Assembly: GCA_050485425.1 (NCBI GenBank)
Contig: JBJHBJ010000011.1
Location: 1-64,000, forward strand
Origin: LSCE01 sp050485425
GTDB taxonomy: Bacteria > Pseudomonadota > Gammaproteobacteria > Nitrococcales > Aquisalimonadaceae
Direction: 5' to 3'
Length of the DNA stretch: 64,000 nucleotides
The position numbers were made by a program, and so were the translations under genes. Under the pieces are notes generated by a model. That model did not search any database, was not told the origin of the DNA, and worked only from the letters and a program-made list of their open reading frames with translations. Of this stretch, positions 51,367-60,445 are shown piece by piece; positions within the stretch are counted from its first letter, which is position 1, and each line of letters starts with the position of its first letter.

Positions 51367-52842
51367 ATGAGTACCGCGACCATTGATCAGAACACCGGCT
51401 CCGATGTCAGGCTGCTGTACATCAACGGGACATGGCGTCCGGGCAGCGAGGGCGGTGTTGCGGACGACCTGAACCCGGCCACCGGCGAAGTCTACGCCCG
51501 CGTTGCACAGGCAAGTCCGCAGGATGTCGAGGACGCCGTGGCCAGCGCCCATGCCGCACGTGGATCGTGGCAAGCCATGGTCGCCGCCGAGCGGGAGGCC
51601 ATACTGCTCAAGGCGGCAGACATCATAGCTGCGCGCGCCGATGAGATTCGGGATCTCATTATTGACGAGACCGGGTCCGTACTGCTCAAGGCGCCCTGGG
51701 AGGTGGGTTACGCCGTGGAGTGCCTGCGCGTAGCCGCGGGCTGCGTGCGGCGGCCCACCGGGGAGACCTTCCCGACCAGCCAGCCGGGGCAGTTATCAAT
51801 GACCATCCGCCAGCCGCTGGGCGTGATTGCCGGCATAGCGCCGTTCAACTCACCGCTGTTGCTGGGCATGAAAAAAGTGGCTTTCGCGCTTGCCGCCGGC
51901 AACACCTTCGTGCTGAAACCATCGGAGCTGGCGCCTCTGGTGGGCCTGAAGATGGCGGAAGTGTTCGAGGAGGCGGGCCTGCCGGCCGGCGTGCTGAACG
52001 TCATCCCCGGCCCGGCGGCGGAAGTCGGGCAGCAACTGGTGGCTGATCCGCGCGTGAAGATGGTCAGCTTTACAGGCTCCACCCGGGTGGGGCAGTTGCT
52101 GGCCGCGGAGTGCGGCAAGCGGATGAAACGCGTGGCGCTGGAGATGGGCGGGAAGAGCCCGCTGGTGGTGCTTGGCGATGCTGACCTGGATTACGCCGTG
52201 GACGCTGCCGCTTTCGGAGCGTTTTTCCATCAAGGCCAGGTCTGCATGGCTGGTTCGCGGATCATCGTCGAAGCGCCGATATACGATGCCTTCTGCGACA
52301 AGTTCGTCAGCAAGGCCAAGGCCGTCAAAGTGGGCCTCCCGCATGATCCCGAAACGGTGGTTGGGCCGCTGATCCGCCTGTCGCAAGGGCCATACATCGA
52401 TAAACAGATCAAGGATTCAGTGGCCATGGGGGCTCAACTCCTCTGCGGCGGCACCTATGACGGACCGTATTTCCAGCCTACCGTGGTCAGTGGGGTAACG
52501 CGCGAGATGCCCCTGTATCAGGATGAATCCTTCGGCCCGGTCACCTCGATCATCAGGGCGCATGACTACGAACACGCGCTGTCGATTGCCAATGACACCG
52601 ACACCGGCCTGTCTTGCGGCATAGTCACCAACGACATGCAGAAAGCGATGGACTTCTCCCAGCGCGTCGAGAGCGGGATGGTGCATATCAACGATGCCAC
52701 GATTTCCGATGAGCCGCACATCGCCTTCGGCGGCGTGAAAAACAGCGGCTTCGGAAGGGAGGGGGGCATGGCCTCGATCGAGGAGATGACCGAAGTGAAA
52801 TGGGTGACTTTCCAGATGGGCAAGCGCGCATTTCCATTCTGA
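51367..52842 (+). CDS. NAD(P)-dependent aldehyde dehydrogenase
   Basis: 491 residues. ALDH superfamily: Rossmann VLKPSELAPLVGLKMAE and FTGSTRVGQ, catalytic Glu in ALEMGGKSPLVVLGDADL, catalytic Cys in FFHQGQVCMAGSRIIV, C-terminal GGVKNSGFGREGG. Resembles benzaldehyde/vanillin-type or broad-range aldehyde dehydrogenases. Start at ATG 51367, after GGGAGA (51356-51361). It should oxidise the aldehyde made by the GMC oxidoreductase encoded next. Confidence 0.93.
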   Translation: MSTATIDQNTGSDVRLLYINGTWRPGSEGGVADDLNPATGEVYARVAQASPQDVEDAVASAHAARGSWQAMVAAEREAILLKAADIIAARADEIRDLIIDETGSVLLKAPWEVGYAVECLRVAAGCVRRPTGETFPTSQPGQLSMTIRQPLGVIAGIAPFNSPLLLGMKKVAFALAAGNTFVLKPSELAPLVGLKMAEVFEEAGLPAGVLNVIPGPAAEVGQQLVADPRVKMVSFTGSTRVGQLLAAECGKRMKRVALEMGGKSPLVVLGDADLDYAVDAAAFGAFFHQGQVCMAGSRIIVEAPIYDAFCDKFVSKAKAVKVGLPHDPETVVGPLIRLSQGPYIDKQIKDSVAMGAQLLCGGTYDGPYFQPTVVSGVTREMPLYQDESFGPVTSIIRAHDYEHALSIANDTDTGLSCGIVTNDMQKAMDFSQRVESGMVHINDATISDEPHIAFGGVKNSGFGREGGMASIEEMTEVKWVTFQMGKRAFPF

Positions 52843-52892
52843 GGTAGACCGGGCGGCGTATCCCCCGGCTCACCACCACCGCGGATCATTCG

Positions 52893-54479
52893 ATGAACAA
52901 TCCGATATATGCAGCGAGCAGAGGCCTGGATGGCCTTGATGAGGAATACGACTTCATCATCTGCGGCGCCGGCTCCTCCGGTTGTGTGGTGGCTAGCCGG
53001 CTGGCGGAGAATCCTGCCGTTCGCGTGCTGCTGATCGAGGCCGGCGGAAGCGATCTGGTTCCGGAAGTGCTGGATGGAACGGTCTGGCCCTCCAACGTGG
53101 GAAGCGAGCGGGACTGGTGCTTTCGCGGAGAGCCCGTTCCCAGCCTGAATAACCGCAGACCGTCGTTTCCCATGGGGAAGGTGCTGGGCGGCGGTTCATC
53201 GATCAATGGACTGGTCTGGGCGCGGGGGCACCGGAACGATTTCGAAGGCTGGGCTTCGGAAACCGGCAACCCGCGGTGGAATTACGAATCGGTCCTGGAT
53301 ATTTACCGTCGGATCGAGAACTGGGAAGGTCCCCAGAGTGATTTGCGCGGGCGAGGTGGTCCGGTCACGGTGACCTTGCCCCGGGACCCGGTCAACCCGG
53401 TGGCGATCGCGTTGCTGGAAGCTGCGCAGACGCTCGGTATTCCTGGCGTGTCTGACCTCAACGCCGAAGCCATGGAGGGCGATGGTGCGGCCGGGCTTAC
53501 CAACGTCATCATGAAGGACGGTCGTCGCGTATCGGTGTCCGCCGCGTACATCCATCCCGCTCTGGATCGGCAGAATCTGACCGTGGTGCTGGAAACGCAG
53601 GTCGTTCGCTTGCGCAGTGCCGGTACCCGCATCACGGGCGTCGATATCGTCTCCAACGGTCGTGAGCAGTCCATTCGGGCCAGCCGTGAAGTGGTGCTGT
53701 CCACCGGTGCCATCAAGACGCCGCAGTTGTTGATGCTGTCCGGCATAGGCCCGGAAGGTACGCTGAAACGTCTGGGAGTCCCTCGATTGCAGGCGCTTGA
53801 GGGGGTAGGGAGCAATTTCCAGGACCACCTATTGTTCGGTGGCTGCATGTGGGAGTACGTCAATCCGGAACCCAGCCGGAACAATTCGGCGGAGTTCACG
53901 TTCTTCTCGAAAAGCGGCCCGTCCCTGCCAACGCCCGATCTTCAGCCCTGTTTCGAAGAATATCCATACGCTACTGAAGCGACACGCGAGCGGTACGCGA
54001 TTCCGGAAGGGGGGTGGGTATTGGCGCCGGGACTGGTCAAACCCACCAGCCGAGGGTCGTTGACACTTGCCAGCGCCTCGGTCTGGGACAGCCCGATCAT
54101 TCACGCGGAATTCCTGTCCACCGAGGCCGATATGGTCGCCTCCCGGCGCGCCTTCGAACTGTGTCGTGAACTGGGGAATTCGCCCCTGCTGAAGCCTTTC
54201 GTGAAACGCGAGGTGATGCCTGGTCCGTTACAGGGGAAGCAACTGGACTCCTTCATACGCGATGCGGCCGCCACCTATTTCCATGAGAGCGGCACATGCA
54301 AGATGGGGCGGGATGCGTTTTCCGTCGTGGATGGCGCGTTGAAAGTCTATGGAGTGAAGGGCTTGCGGGTTGCCGATGCGTCGGTCATGCCGACGATTAC
54401 CACCGGTAACACCATGGCACCCTGTGTGGTCATCGGCGAACGGTGTGCGGACGAGATCCGCGAGGAACATGGCATCTGA
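52893..54479 (+). CDS. GMC-family FAD oxidoreductase (choline dehydrogenase-like)
   Basis: 528 residues. FAD-binding DFIICGAGSSGCVVASRLAE, GMC signature 1 in PMGKVLGGGSSINGLVWARGH, signature 2 in STGAIKTPQLLMLSGIGP, and the active-site region YFHESGTCKMG with a C-terminal TTGNTMAPCVVIGERCAD. Oxidises a primary or secondary alcohol, passing electrons to O2 or a quinone. Paired with the aldehyde dehydrogenase for an alcohol-to-acid route. Last gene of the plus-strand operon, followed by a terminator. Confidence 0.93.
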   Translation: MNNPIYAASRGLDGLDEEYDFIICGAGSSGCVVASRLAENPAVRVLLIEAGGSDLVPEVLDGTVWPSNVGSERDWCFRGEPVPSLNNRRPSFPMGKVLGGGSSINGLVWARGHRNDFEGWASETGNPRWNYESVLDIYRRIENWEGPQSDLRGRGGPVTVTLPRDPVNPVAIALLEAAQTLGIPGVSDLNAEAMEGDGAAGLTNVIMKDGRRVSVSAAYIHPALDRQNLTVVLETQVVRLRSAGTRITGVDIVSNGREQSIRASREVVLSTGAIKTPQLLMLSGIGPEGTLKRLGVPRLQALEGVGSNFQDHLLFGGCMWEYVNPEPSRNNSAEFTFFSKSGPSLPTPDLQPCFEEYPYATEATRERYAIPEGGWVLAPGLVKPTSRGSLTLASASVWDSPIIHAEFLSTEADMVASRRAFELCRELGNSPLLKPFVKREVMPGPLQGKQLDSFIRDAAATYFHESGTCKMGRDAFSVVDGALKVYGVKGLRVADASVMPTITTGNTMAPCVVIGERCADEIREEHGI

Positions 54480-54526
54480 GGGAGCGCCTTTCGCAGTAAG
54501 GCAGGTATTGATCCTGGTCGTCCCGT

Positions 54527-54565
54527 GAGCCACCGCAGGCTTGAGTGCCGCCTGCGGTGGCGCTC
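54527..54565. terminator. Bidirectional terminator between GMC and amidohydrolase genes
   Basis: GAGCCACCGCAGGC (54527-54540) pairs with GCCTGCGGTGGCGCTC (54550-54565, one bulge). It separates two convergent operons. Confidence 0.8.
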
Positions 54566-54594
54566 ATATGGCCACGCCATCGTGTTGCGGGGCA

Positions 54595-55857
54595 CTAGCT
54601 GGCTGCCCGCATGGGCTCCACGACGACCGGGCTGTCCACGTCGAGGCGTTTGCCGGCGCGCAGTGAGAACACCGGGAAGAAGGCCTCGGAGGCGATTTCC
54701 CGGTTGCCGCTGTTGTCGGCCAGTTCGAAACGCCCCTTGAGCAGGTCCAGGACTGCGATGTCGGCCACGTGGCCGGGTGTCAGGCCGCCGGTTTCGCCCT
54801 TGATTCCCAGCATCTCCGCGGGATTGCTGGTGACCGTGGCGATCACGTCCGGCACCGACATGCCCAGCGCCCGCAGCTCGGTCATGGCGTGCGTCAGGCA
54901 GAAGCGGACCTTGCCGAAGAAGGGGTTGTCCTCCTTGTCGTTGTCGCCGTCCTCGCCGACGTGGGTGTTGTATCCGTGCATGTCGGCACCCAGCGTGTAC
55001 GGGAAGATCCCAGCCTCGATCACCTTGTGTGCCATCTCGAAGCTGAAATGGGAGCCATGCCCCACGTCCACCCGCAGGCCGCGGTCCAGCCCGGCCTGGA
55101 TGATGGGATGGACCTCACCGGTTTTGGTGGAAATGAAACCACCGGGATGCCGGGTGAACGGGTGGGCCAGGATATCGCCCGGCTGCATGATGGGCAGCAG
55201 TTCCTCGATCACGCTGTCCGGGTCCACCACGCCTTTCTCGTTCTCCGGCCAGAGTTGTCCCAGGTGGATATACAGCGGCACCTCGATGCCTCGGGCGATG
55301 TCCCGCGCTTTCTTGATGACCTCCATGCCCCAGCGGGATTTCCCGCCGATTTCGGCATGAGCCTTGATGCCCTTGACCATGTCCCGGTTCTGCAGGCCGA
55401 TTTCAATGGTGCGCTCCACGTCCACATCTTCCGGTCCGTAGAGCTGGGGGTAGTAATGACCCTCCAGCCCGCCCACCAGGTACGCGGACAGAAAGCAGAG
55501 CACCCGGCTGCGGGATTGCCCGGCCACGTAATGCCTGAAGCCCGGGAGAGTCATCAGGCTGGGCCCGCCCTGGTCCACCAGCGTGCTCACTCCGGCGCGA
55601 ACGCCGCAGACGTCGGCGTTGAGCCCGAAACGGCCGGTCACGTGCTGATAGATATGGGCATGGGTGTCGATCATGCCGCCGGTCACCAGCTTGCCGCTGA
55701 CGTCGACGACTTCCGTCGCCGCCTGGTCGGGCAGGTGTTCCTCCAGCGCCGCGATGTGCGAGCCGCGGACGCCGATGTCGGCGATGCCGTCCTGTCCCGT
55801 GGCCGGATCGATGACTCGGCCGCCGCGCAGTATCAGATCGAAACGTGGAGATTCCAT
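54595..55857 (-). CDS. Amidohydrolase/deacetylase-family metallohydrolase
   Basis: 420 residues, dihydroorotase-like TIM-barrel. Metal-site residues: GGMIDTHAHIY (His-x-His), likely carboxylated Lys in IKAHAEIGG, YIHLGQ, DILAHPFTRH, and TLGADMHGYN (Asp). The nearest known group includes Atu3266/EF0837-type proteins that hydrolyse acetyl esters or amides such as acetyl-(R)-mandelate. Start chosen at ATG 55857 with an upstream AGAGGAG; an extension to 55950 would cover the divergent promoter. It is divergent from the molybdenum hydroxylase operon, sharing operator D. Confidence 0.88.
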   Translation of the reverse strand: MESPRFDLILRGGRVIDPATGQDGIADIGVRGSHIAALEEHLPDQAATEVVDVSGKLVTGGMIDTHAHIYQHVTGRFGLNADVCGVRAGVSTLVDQGGPSLMTLPGFRHYVAGQSRSRVLCFLSAYLVGGLEGHYYPQLYGPEDVDVERTIEIGLQNRDMVKGIKAHAEIGGKSRWGMEVIKKARDIARGIEVPLYIHLGQLWPENEKGVVDPDSVIEELLPIMQPGDILAHPFTRHPGGFISTKTGEVHPIIQAGLDRGLRVDVGHGSHFSFEMAHKVIEAGIFPYTLGADMHGYNTHVGEDGDNDKEDNPFFGKVRFCLTHAMTELRALGMSVPDVIATVTSNPAEMLGIKGETGGLTPGHVADIAVLDLLKGRFELADNSGNREIASEAFFPVFSLRAGKRLDVDSPVVVEPMRAAS

Positions 55858-55940
55858 GACGCCATCACTCCTCTGACTGTCAACCCGCCCGTCGGGCGGC
55901 TGGTCAAAGCCGCATATGGGCGATAGTATGGTCCAAAATA

Positions 55941-55966
55941 TGCAGCACACTGATTAATTTTGATGG
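55941..55966 (+). promoter_or_regulatory. Operator copy D in the divergent amidohydrolase / molybdenum hydroxylase region
   Basis: TGCAGCACACTGAT (55941-55954) followed by TAATTTTGATGG. Its complement matches the best motif copy at 11 of 14 positions, and the downstream part matches copy B closely. A shared site between two divergent operons could control both. Confidence 0.7.
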
Positions 55967-56050
55967 TACGCAGTTTGCCTGTATGTGTCCAATGTCTTTA
56001 CCGGCCCACAGGAAACTGCCCGGGTGCACGAACATAACCAGGGGCGAACA

Positions 56051-58456
56051 ATGACGGCTGAAACCAGAAGTCGGAATGGCGAACCGGAGCGCCGGCGCGG
56101 TGTCGGTGCCCGGGCGCTGCGCAAGGAAGATGACCGCTACATGCGGGGGCGCGGCGAGTATGTCGGCGATATCCGGATGGCCGGCATGATGGAGGTGGCG
56201 TTTCTGCGCAGCCCGGTGGCCCATGCCCGCCTGCATGCCGTGCACAAGCCCGCGGGTGCGGATCGCAGTGTGTTCACCGCGGCTGACCTGGTCGGTGTGA
56301 AAGCCATCCGTGCGGTCTCGGCTCTGCCGGGTTTCAAGGTTTCCGAGCAACCGGTACTGGCAGTGGAGAAACTGCGTATTGTGGGCGAGTTGATGGCAGC
56401 CTGTGTGGCCGCCACACGGGCTGCCGCCGAAGACCTTGTCGACGGCATCGAGTACGAGCTCGAGGAGCTTCCCGCGGTGCACGATATGCGGGAAGCGCTC
56501 CAGGATGGTGCGCCACTGGTGCACGAGGAGTGGGGCGACAACGTTTTCCAGCAGACCTTCGTCGACGGCGATATCGATTCAGTGCGAGCGCGTGCGGCCG
56601 TGCGCGTGGAACGGGAGTTCCGCACTTCCCGGCAGTGCATGTCGCCGATGGAAGGCCGCGGCGTGGTTGCTGTCTGGGACCGGCGCCTGGAGCAACTGCT
56701 GGTCTATACGTCGACGCAGATGCCACATATCGTCCGCACCGGCCTCTGCGACTGCCTGGGGCTGACCCACGAACAGGTCCGCGTGGTGGCGCCGGACGTG
56801 GGAGGCGGTTTCGGCTACAAGGGCATCCTGCTGCCGGAAGAGGTCTGCGTCTGCTGGCTGGCGATGACGCTGGGGCGGCCGATGCGCTGGCTGGAGGATC
56901 GGCGCGAGCAGCTTGCCGCCAATGCCAATTGCCGGGAGCACCATTATCGTGTCACCGCCTACGCCGACGAGCGGGGTCGGCTGCTGGCGCTGGACGCGGA
57001 TGCGGTGGTGGACGCCGGTGCCTACTCGGCCTACCCGTTCTCGGCCTGCCTGGAGGCGGCGCAGGTGGCCAGCATCCTGCCGGGACCTTACGACTTCCAG
57101 GCCTATCGCTGTCGGGCCACTTCGGCCGCCACCAACAAGCCACCGATTCTTCCCTACCGCGGCGTGGCGCGCACCGGGGTCTGCTTCGCCATGGAACTGA
57201 CGCTGGACGCCGTTGCCCGCGAGGTGGGGAGGGAGCCCTCGGACATCCGGCTGGACTGCCTGGTACCGCCCTCGGCCATGCCTTTCGACAACATCACCAA
57301 CAAGCATTTCGACAGCGGCGATTACCCGGAATGCCTGCGGCGGGCGGTCAAGGCCATACGGCTGCCGGAGGTGCGCCAGCGCCAGCAGACCGGCGAGCCG
57401 GACGGCCGTCTGATCGGTGTGGGGGTTTCCATTTTCTGCGAGCAGGCTGCCCACGGGACGTCCGTATACGCCGGCTGGGGCATTCCGATGGTGCCCGGGC
57501 ACGAACAGGCGGTGGCCCGGCTGACGCCGGACGGCGCACTGGAGCTGCGCGTGGGCATTCATTCCCACGGACAGGGCCTGGAAACGACGCTGGCCCAGGT
57601 GGGGGAGGAGGTTCTCGGCATCGGCATCGAGCGTATCCGGGTCATTCACGGTGATACCGCACTGACACCGTATTCCACGGGCACCTGGGGTTCCCGCTGC
57701 ATGGTCATGGCCGGCGGCGCGGTGGCCGAGGCCTGCGAGCAGCTACGCGGCCGCATCGCGGTGATCGGCGCCTTCCTGCTCGGCGTGGAAACCGGGGATG
57801 TCACCGTCGAGGACGCCCGCGTGATGGCGTCCGACGGGCGCAGCGTCAGCCTGGAAGAGGTGGGGCGCACCTGGTATCTGCGGCCGCAGGCATTGCCGGA
57901 CGACGTCAATCCGGGCGGCCTGGAGGTGGCGGTGGGCTACAAGGCGCTGCGGGACAGCGGCACCTTCAGCTACGCGGCGCACGCCACGGTGGTGGCGGTG
58001 GACCCGCGTCTGGGCACGGTGGAGATCCTGGACTACGTCGTGGTGGAGGATGGCGGTGTGCTGGTCAATCCGATGATCGTCGATGGACAGGTCTATGGCG
58101 GCGTCGCCCAGGGCATCGGGACCGCGCTCTACGAGGAAATGCCGTACGACCGCAATGGCCAGCCGCTGGCCTCGACACTGGCGGATTACCTGCTGCCGGG
58201 CGCCACCGAGATGCCGGACGTCCGGATCGACCATATGGAGACGCCGTCGCCTTACACCGCCTTCGGCCAGAAGGGTATCGGCGAGGGCGGCGCGATCGGC
58301 CCGCCGGCGGCGATCGCCAACGCGGTCAACGACGCGCTACGCCCACTGGGAGCCGAGATCTGCGAGGTTCCGATTACCCCGCGGCGGCTCCTCCAGGCCA
58401 TCGATGAAGCCCGCGCCGCCGCCGGCGAGACCGCTGTCACGGAGGCCGCCCGATGA
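56051..58456 (+). CDS. Molybdopterin-binding large subunit, xanthine dehydrogenase family
   Basis: 801 residues. Aldehyde-oxidase/CoxL-like fold: GARALRKEDDRYMRGRGEYVGDI at the N-terminus, DVGGGFGYKG (molybdopterin binding), PYRGVARTG in the active-site loop region, GSRCMVMAGGA, and the catalytic Glu in GQKGIGEGGAIGPPAAIANAV. The AYxCSFR loop of true CO dehydrogenase is absent, so it is not a form I CODH. Hydroxylates an aldehyde or N-heterocycle. Start at ATG 56051, with GGGG at 56041-56044. Overlaps the FAD subunit by 4 bases. Confidence 0.92.
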   Translation: MTAETRSRNGEPERRRGVGARALRKEDDRYMRGRGEYVGDIRMAGMMEVAFLRSPVAHARLHAVHKPAGADRSVFTAADLVGVKAIRAVSALPGFKVSEQPVLAVEKLRIVGELMAACVAATRAAAEDLVDGIEYELEELPAVHDMREALQDGAPLVHEEWGDNVFQQTFVDGDIDSVRARAAVRVEREFRTSRQCMSPMEGRGVVAVWDRRLEQLLVYTSTQMPHIVRTGLCDCLGLTHEQVRVVAPDVGGGFGYKGILLPEEVCVCWLAMTLGRPMRWLEDRREQLAANANCREHHYRVTAYADERGRLLALDADAVVDAGAYSAYPFSACLEAAQVASILPGPYDFQAYRCRATSAATNKPPILPYRGVARTGVCFAMELTLDAVAREVGREPSDIRLDCLVPPSAMPFDNITNKHFDSGDYPECLRRAVKAIRLPEVRQRQQTGEPDGRLIGVGVSIFCEQAAHGTSVYAGWGIPMVPGHEQAVARLTPDGALELRVGIHSHGQGLETTLAQVGEEVLGIGIERIRVIHGDTALTPYSTGTWGSRCMVMAGGAVAEACEQLRGRIAVIGAFLLGVETGDVTVEDARVMASDGRSVSLEEVGRTWYLRPQALPDDVNPGGLEVAVGYKALRDSGTFSYAAHATVVAVDPRLGTVEILDYVVVEDGGVLVNPMIVDGQVYGGVAQGIGTALYEEMPYDRNGQPLASTLADYLLPGATEMPDVRIDHMETPSPYTAFGQKGIGEGGAIGPPAAIANAVNDALRPLGAEICEVPITPRRLLQAIDEARAAAGETAVTEAAR

Positions 58457-59250
58457 AACCCAGCGCCTTCGACTACGCCCGCGCCGACGATCTGCAGGAG
58501 GCCTGTCGCAGACTCCGTTCCGGCGAGGTTCGCCCGCTGTCCGGGGCCCAGTCCCTGGGGCCGATGCTGAATCTGCGGCTGGCCCGCCCACCGGCCCTTC
58601 TGGACATTTCGGCGCTGCCGGAACTGCGTGGCTACGCCGAGAGGGACGACGGGCTGTTGATCGGGGCGGCCATCACCCACGCCGAGATCGAGGACGGTCT
58701 GCTGCCCGACGTCACCCGTGGCGTGTTGCCGCGTGTGGCCGCCGGGATCGCCTACCGGGCGGTCCGCAACCGCGGCACCATCGGCGGCAGCCTGGCGCAC
58801 GCCGATCCGGCCGCGGACTGGGTCTCCTGCCTGTCGGTGCTGGGTGGAGAGGTGGTGCTGGCAGGGGAGACCGGGGCGCGGCGACTGCGTGTCCGTGATT
58901 TCGTGCTGGGTGCCTTCCATACGGCACTCGAACGCGACGAACTGGTGGCGGTGGTCCGGGTGCCGCGCCTGGTCGCTGGCAGCCGCTTCGGTTACTTCAA
59001 GGCCTGCCGCAAGACCGGCGAGCTGGCACATGCCATCGGTGCGGTCTTCGTGGACGGACGGACCGGCGCAGAACGGGTCGTGATGGGTGCGACCGGTGGG
59101 CGCCCCGTGGTGCTCGAGGGGGCGGGCGTAGCCGGCGGCCGGGGCTGGGAGGCCGCACTGTGCGAGGCCGCGCCCGGGCTGGATGCGCTGGATCGCCGCC
59201 TTCATCTGGAAACCCTGCAGCGCGCCTGCGAGCGGAGCATGACACTATGA
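58453..59250 (+). CDS. FAD-binding medium subunit (CoxM-like)
   Basis: 265 residues. FAD-binding PCMH-type fold: SGAQSLGPMLNLRLARP (pyrophosphate loop), YRAVRNRGTIGGSLAHADPAADW, and a CO_deh_flav_C domain from about 165 (GYFKACRKTGELAHAIGAVF). Carries electrons from the Fe-S subunit to the acceptor. Start and stop overlap neighbours by 4 bases each. Confidence 0.93.
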   Translation: MKPSAFDYARADDLQEACRRLRSGEVRPLSGAQSLGPMLNLRLARPPALLDISALPELRGYAERDDGLLIGAAITHAEIEDGLLPDVTRGVLPRVAAGIAYRAVRNRGTIGGSLAHADPAADWVSCLSVLGGEVVLAGETGARRLRVRDFVLGAFHTALERDELVAVVRVPRLVAGSRFGYFKACRKTGELAHAIGAVFVDGRTGAERVVMGATGGRPVVLEGAGVAGGRGWEAALCEAAPGLDALDRRLHLETLQRACERSMTL

Positions 59251-60386
59251 AAACGCTGAACCTGACCGTCAATGGCAGCGCGACCACCGCTGTCGTGGAG
59301 CCACGCCAGCACCTGGCCGATTTCCTGCGCGAGGACTGCCTGCTGACCGGTACCCACCTGGGTTGCGAGCACGGTGTCTGTGGCGCCTGCACCGTCTTGA
59401 AGGACGGCCGTCCGGTGCGCTCCTGCCTGACCTACGCGGTCAGTTGCGAGGGTGCCCGGATCGAATCCGTCGAGGGGCTGGATCAGGACCCCGTGATGGT
59501 CAGTCTGCGGCATGCCTTCTCCGCTGAACACGCATTGCAGTGCGGCTACTGCACACCGGGCATGCTGGTGACCGCGCGGGACATCGTATTGCGCTTCGCC
59601 GGTCAGCCACTCAGCGACCAGCGGCTGCGCCAGGAACTGAGTGGCAACCTCTGCCGCTGCACGGGTTACAGCGGTATCGTGCGGGCTATCCAGCGCGTCC
59701 TTCGGCAGCCGCCGGAGCTCTCTGAGTTGCAACCCGCCCCTGCGACGCTGCCTGTGCTGAGCATGGACCGCTTTGCCGACCTGCCGCTGGATGAGGCCGA
59801 AGTGCCTGCTGCCGCCGCGTCCAGCCGTGCCGACGACGCGGGGCGGCGTATCGAGACCGCATTCGACCTGGAGCATCCGCTGGAAACGGTATGGACTGCG
59901 CTGCGCGAGGATATTCGCGGGACGGTGGCCTGTATGCCCGGCATGGAACTGCAGCACCTTGCCGACGACGGTGCGGTGGAGGGTGTCTTCCACGTCCGCA
60001 TGGGTCCGATCTCCGCGCGAATTGCCGGCGACGGCCACGTCAGTTTCGATGATCGTACCCACAGTGGGCACGTCGAGGGCGCCGGCAGGGATAGCGGTTC
60101 CGGTTCCCGCGCTCGAGGCTCGGTCACCTTCGCCGTCCAGGCTTCGGGGGAAGGGCGCAGCCACATGACAGTCACCATGGCCTTCGAGTTGACGGGCTCG
60201 CTGGCGCAGTTCAGCCGTGGCGGGCTGGTGCAGGATGTCGTTCGGGTCATGGTCGAGCAGTTCCGGCACAATTTCGATGCCAGGCTCTCCGGTGCCGAGA
60301 CACCGGCGGCAGGGTCGGTCAATCCGTTCATGCTGATTGTCCTCACCCTGCGCCAGCGTCTGAAACGCTGGCTCGGTGCCGGTTAG
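59247..60386 (+). CDS. 2Fe-2S small subunit fused to a CoxG/SRPBCC domain
   Basis: 379 residues, about twice the usual small-subunit length. Residues 1-155 are a CoxS-type subunit: plant-ferredoxin cluster GCEHGVCGACTVLKDG...RSC and the second cluster CGYCTPGML...GNLCRCTGY. A Pro/Ala linker (about 155-200) leads to a CoxG-type SRPBCC domain (about 205-340; AFDLEHPLETVWTALRED, MPGMELQ, VFHVRMGPI, FELTGSLAQFSRGGLVQ). A hydrophobic, basic C-terminus (NPFMLIVLTLRQRLKRWLG) may bind membrane. CoxG is normally a separate protein that docks CO dehydrogenase at the membrane. Start at ATG 59247. Confidence 0.9.
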   Translation: MKTLNLTVNGSATTAVVEPRQHLADFLREDCLLTGTHLGCEHGVCGACTVLKDGRPVRSCLTYAVSCEGARIESVEGLDQDPVMVSLRHAFSAEHALQCGYCTPGMLVTARDIVLRFAGQPLSDQRLRQELSGNLCRCTGYSGIVRAIQRVLRQPPELSELQPAPATLPVLSMDRFADLPLDEAEVPAAAASSRADDAGRRIETAFDLEHPLETVWTALREDIRGTVACMPGMELQHLADDGAVEGVFHVRMGPISARIAGDGHVSFDDRTHSGHVEGAGRDSGSGSRARGSVTFAVQASGEGRSHMTVTMAFELTGSLAQFSRGGLVQDVVRVMVEQFRHNFDARLSGAETPAAGSVNPFMLIVLTLRQRLKRWLGAG

Positions 60387-60394
60387 TCGCTTAT

Positions 60395-60445
60395 CCATAT
60401 GGTTGACTATTCGCTGCGGTCGCATTATATAAACCATATGGTTGA
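60395..60445 (+). promoter_or_regulatory. ArsR-gene promoter with two operator-like repeats
   Basis: TTGACT (60403-60408) and TATATA (60426-60431) are spaced by 17 bases, an ideal sigma70 layout. The 12-base word CCATATGGTTGA occurs at 60395-60406 and again at 60434-60445, 39 bases apart. The second sits in the perfect palindrome AACCATATGGTT (60432-60443). One copy covers the -35, the other the predicted start of transcription. Confidence 0.75.

Noticed and set aside
56051..60386. Aerobic carbon monoxide dehydrogenase (form I CoxMSL)
   Set aside because: The large subunit lacks the AYxCSFR active-site loop; it reads PYRGVARTG at that region, and the gene order is L-M-S rather than M-S-L. 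Kept as a general molybdenum hydroxylase.
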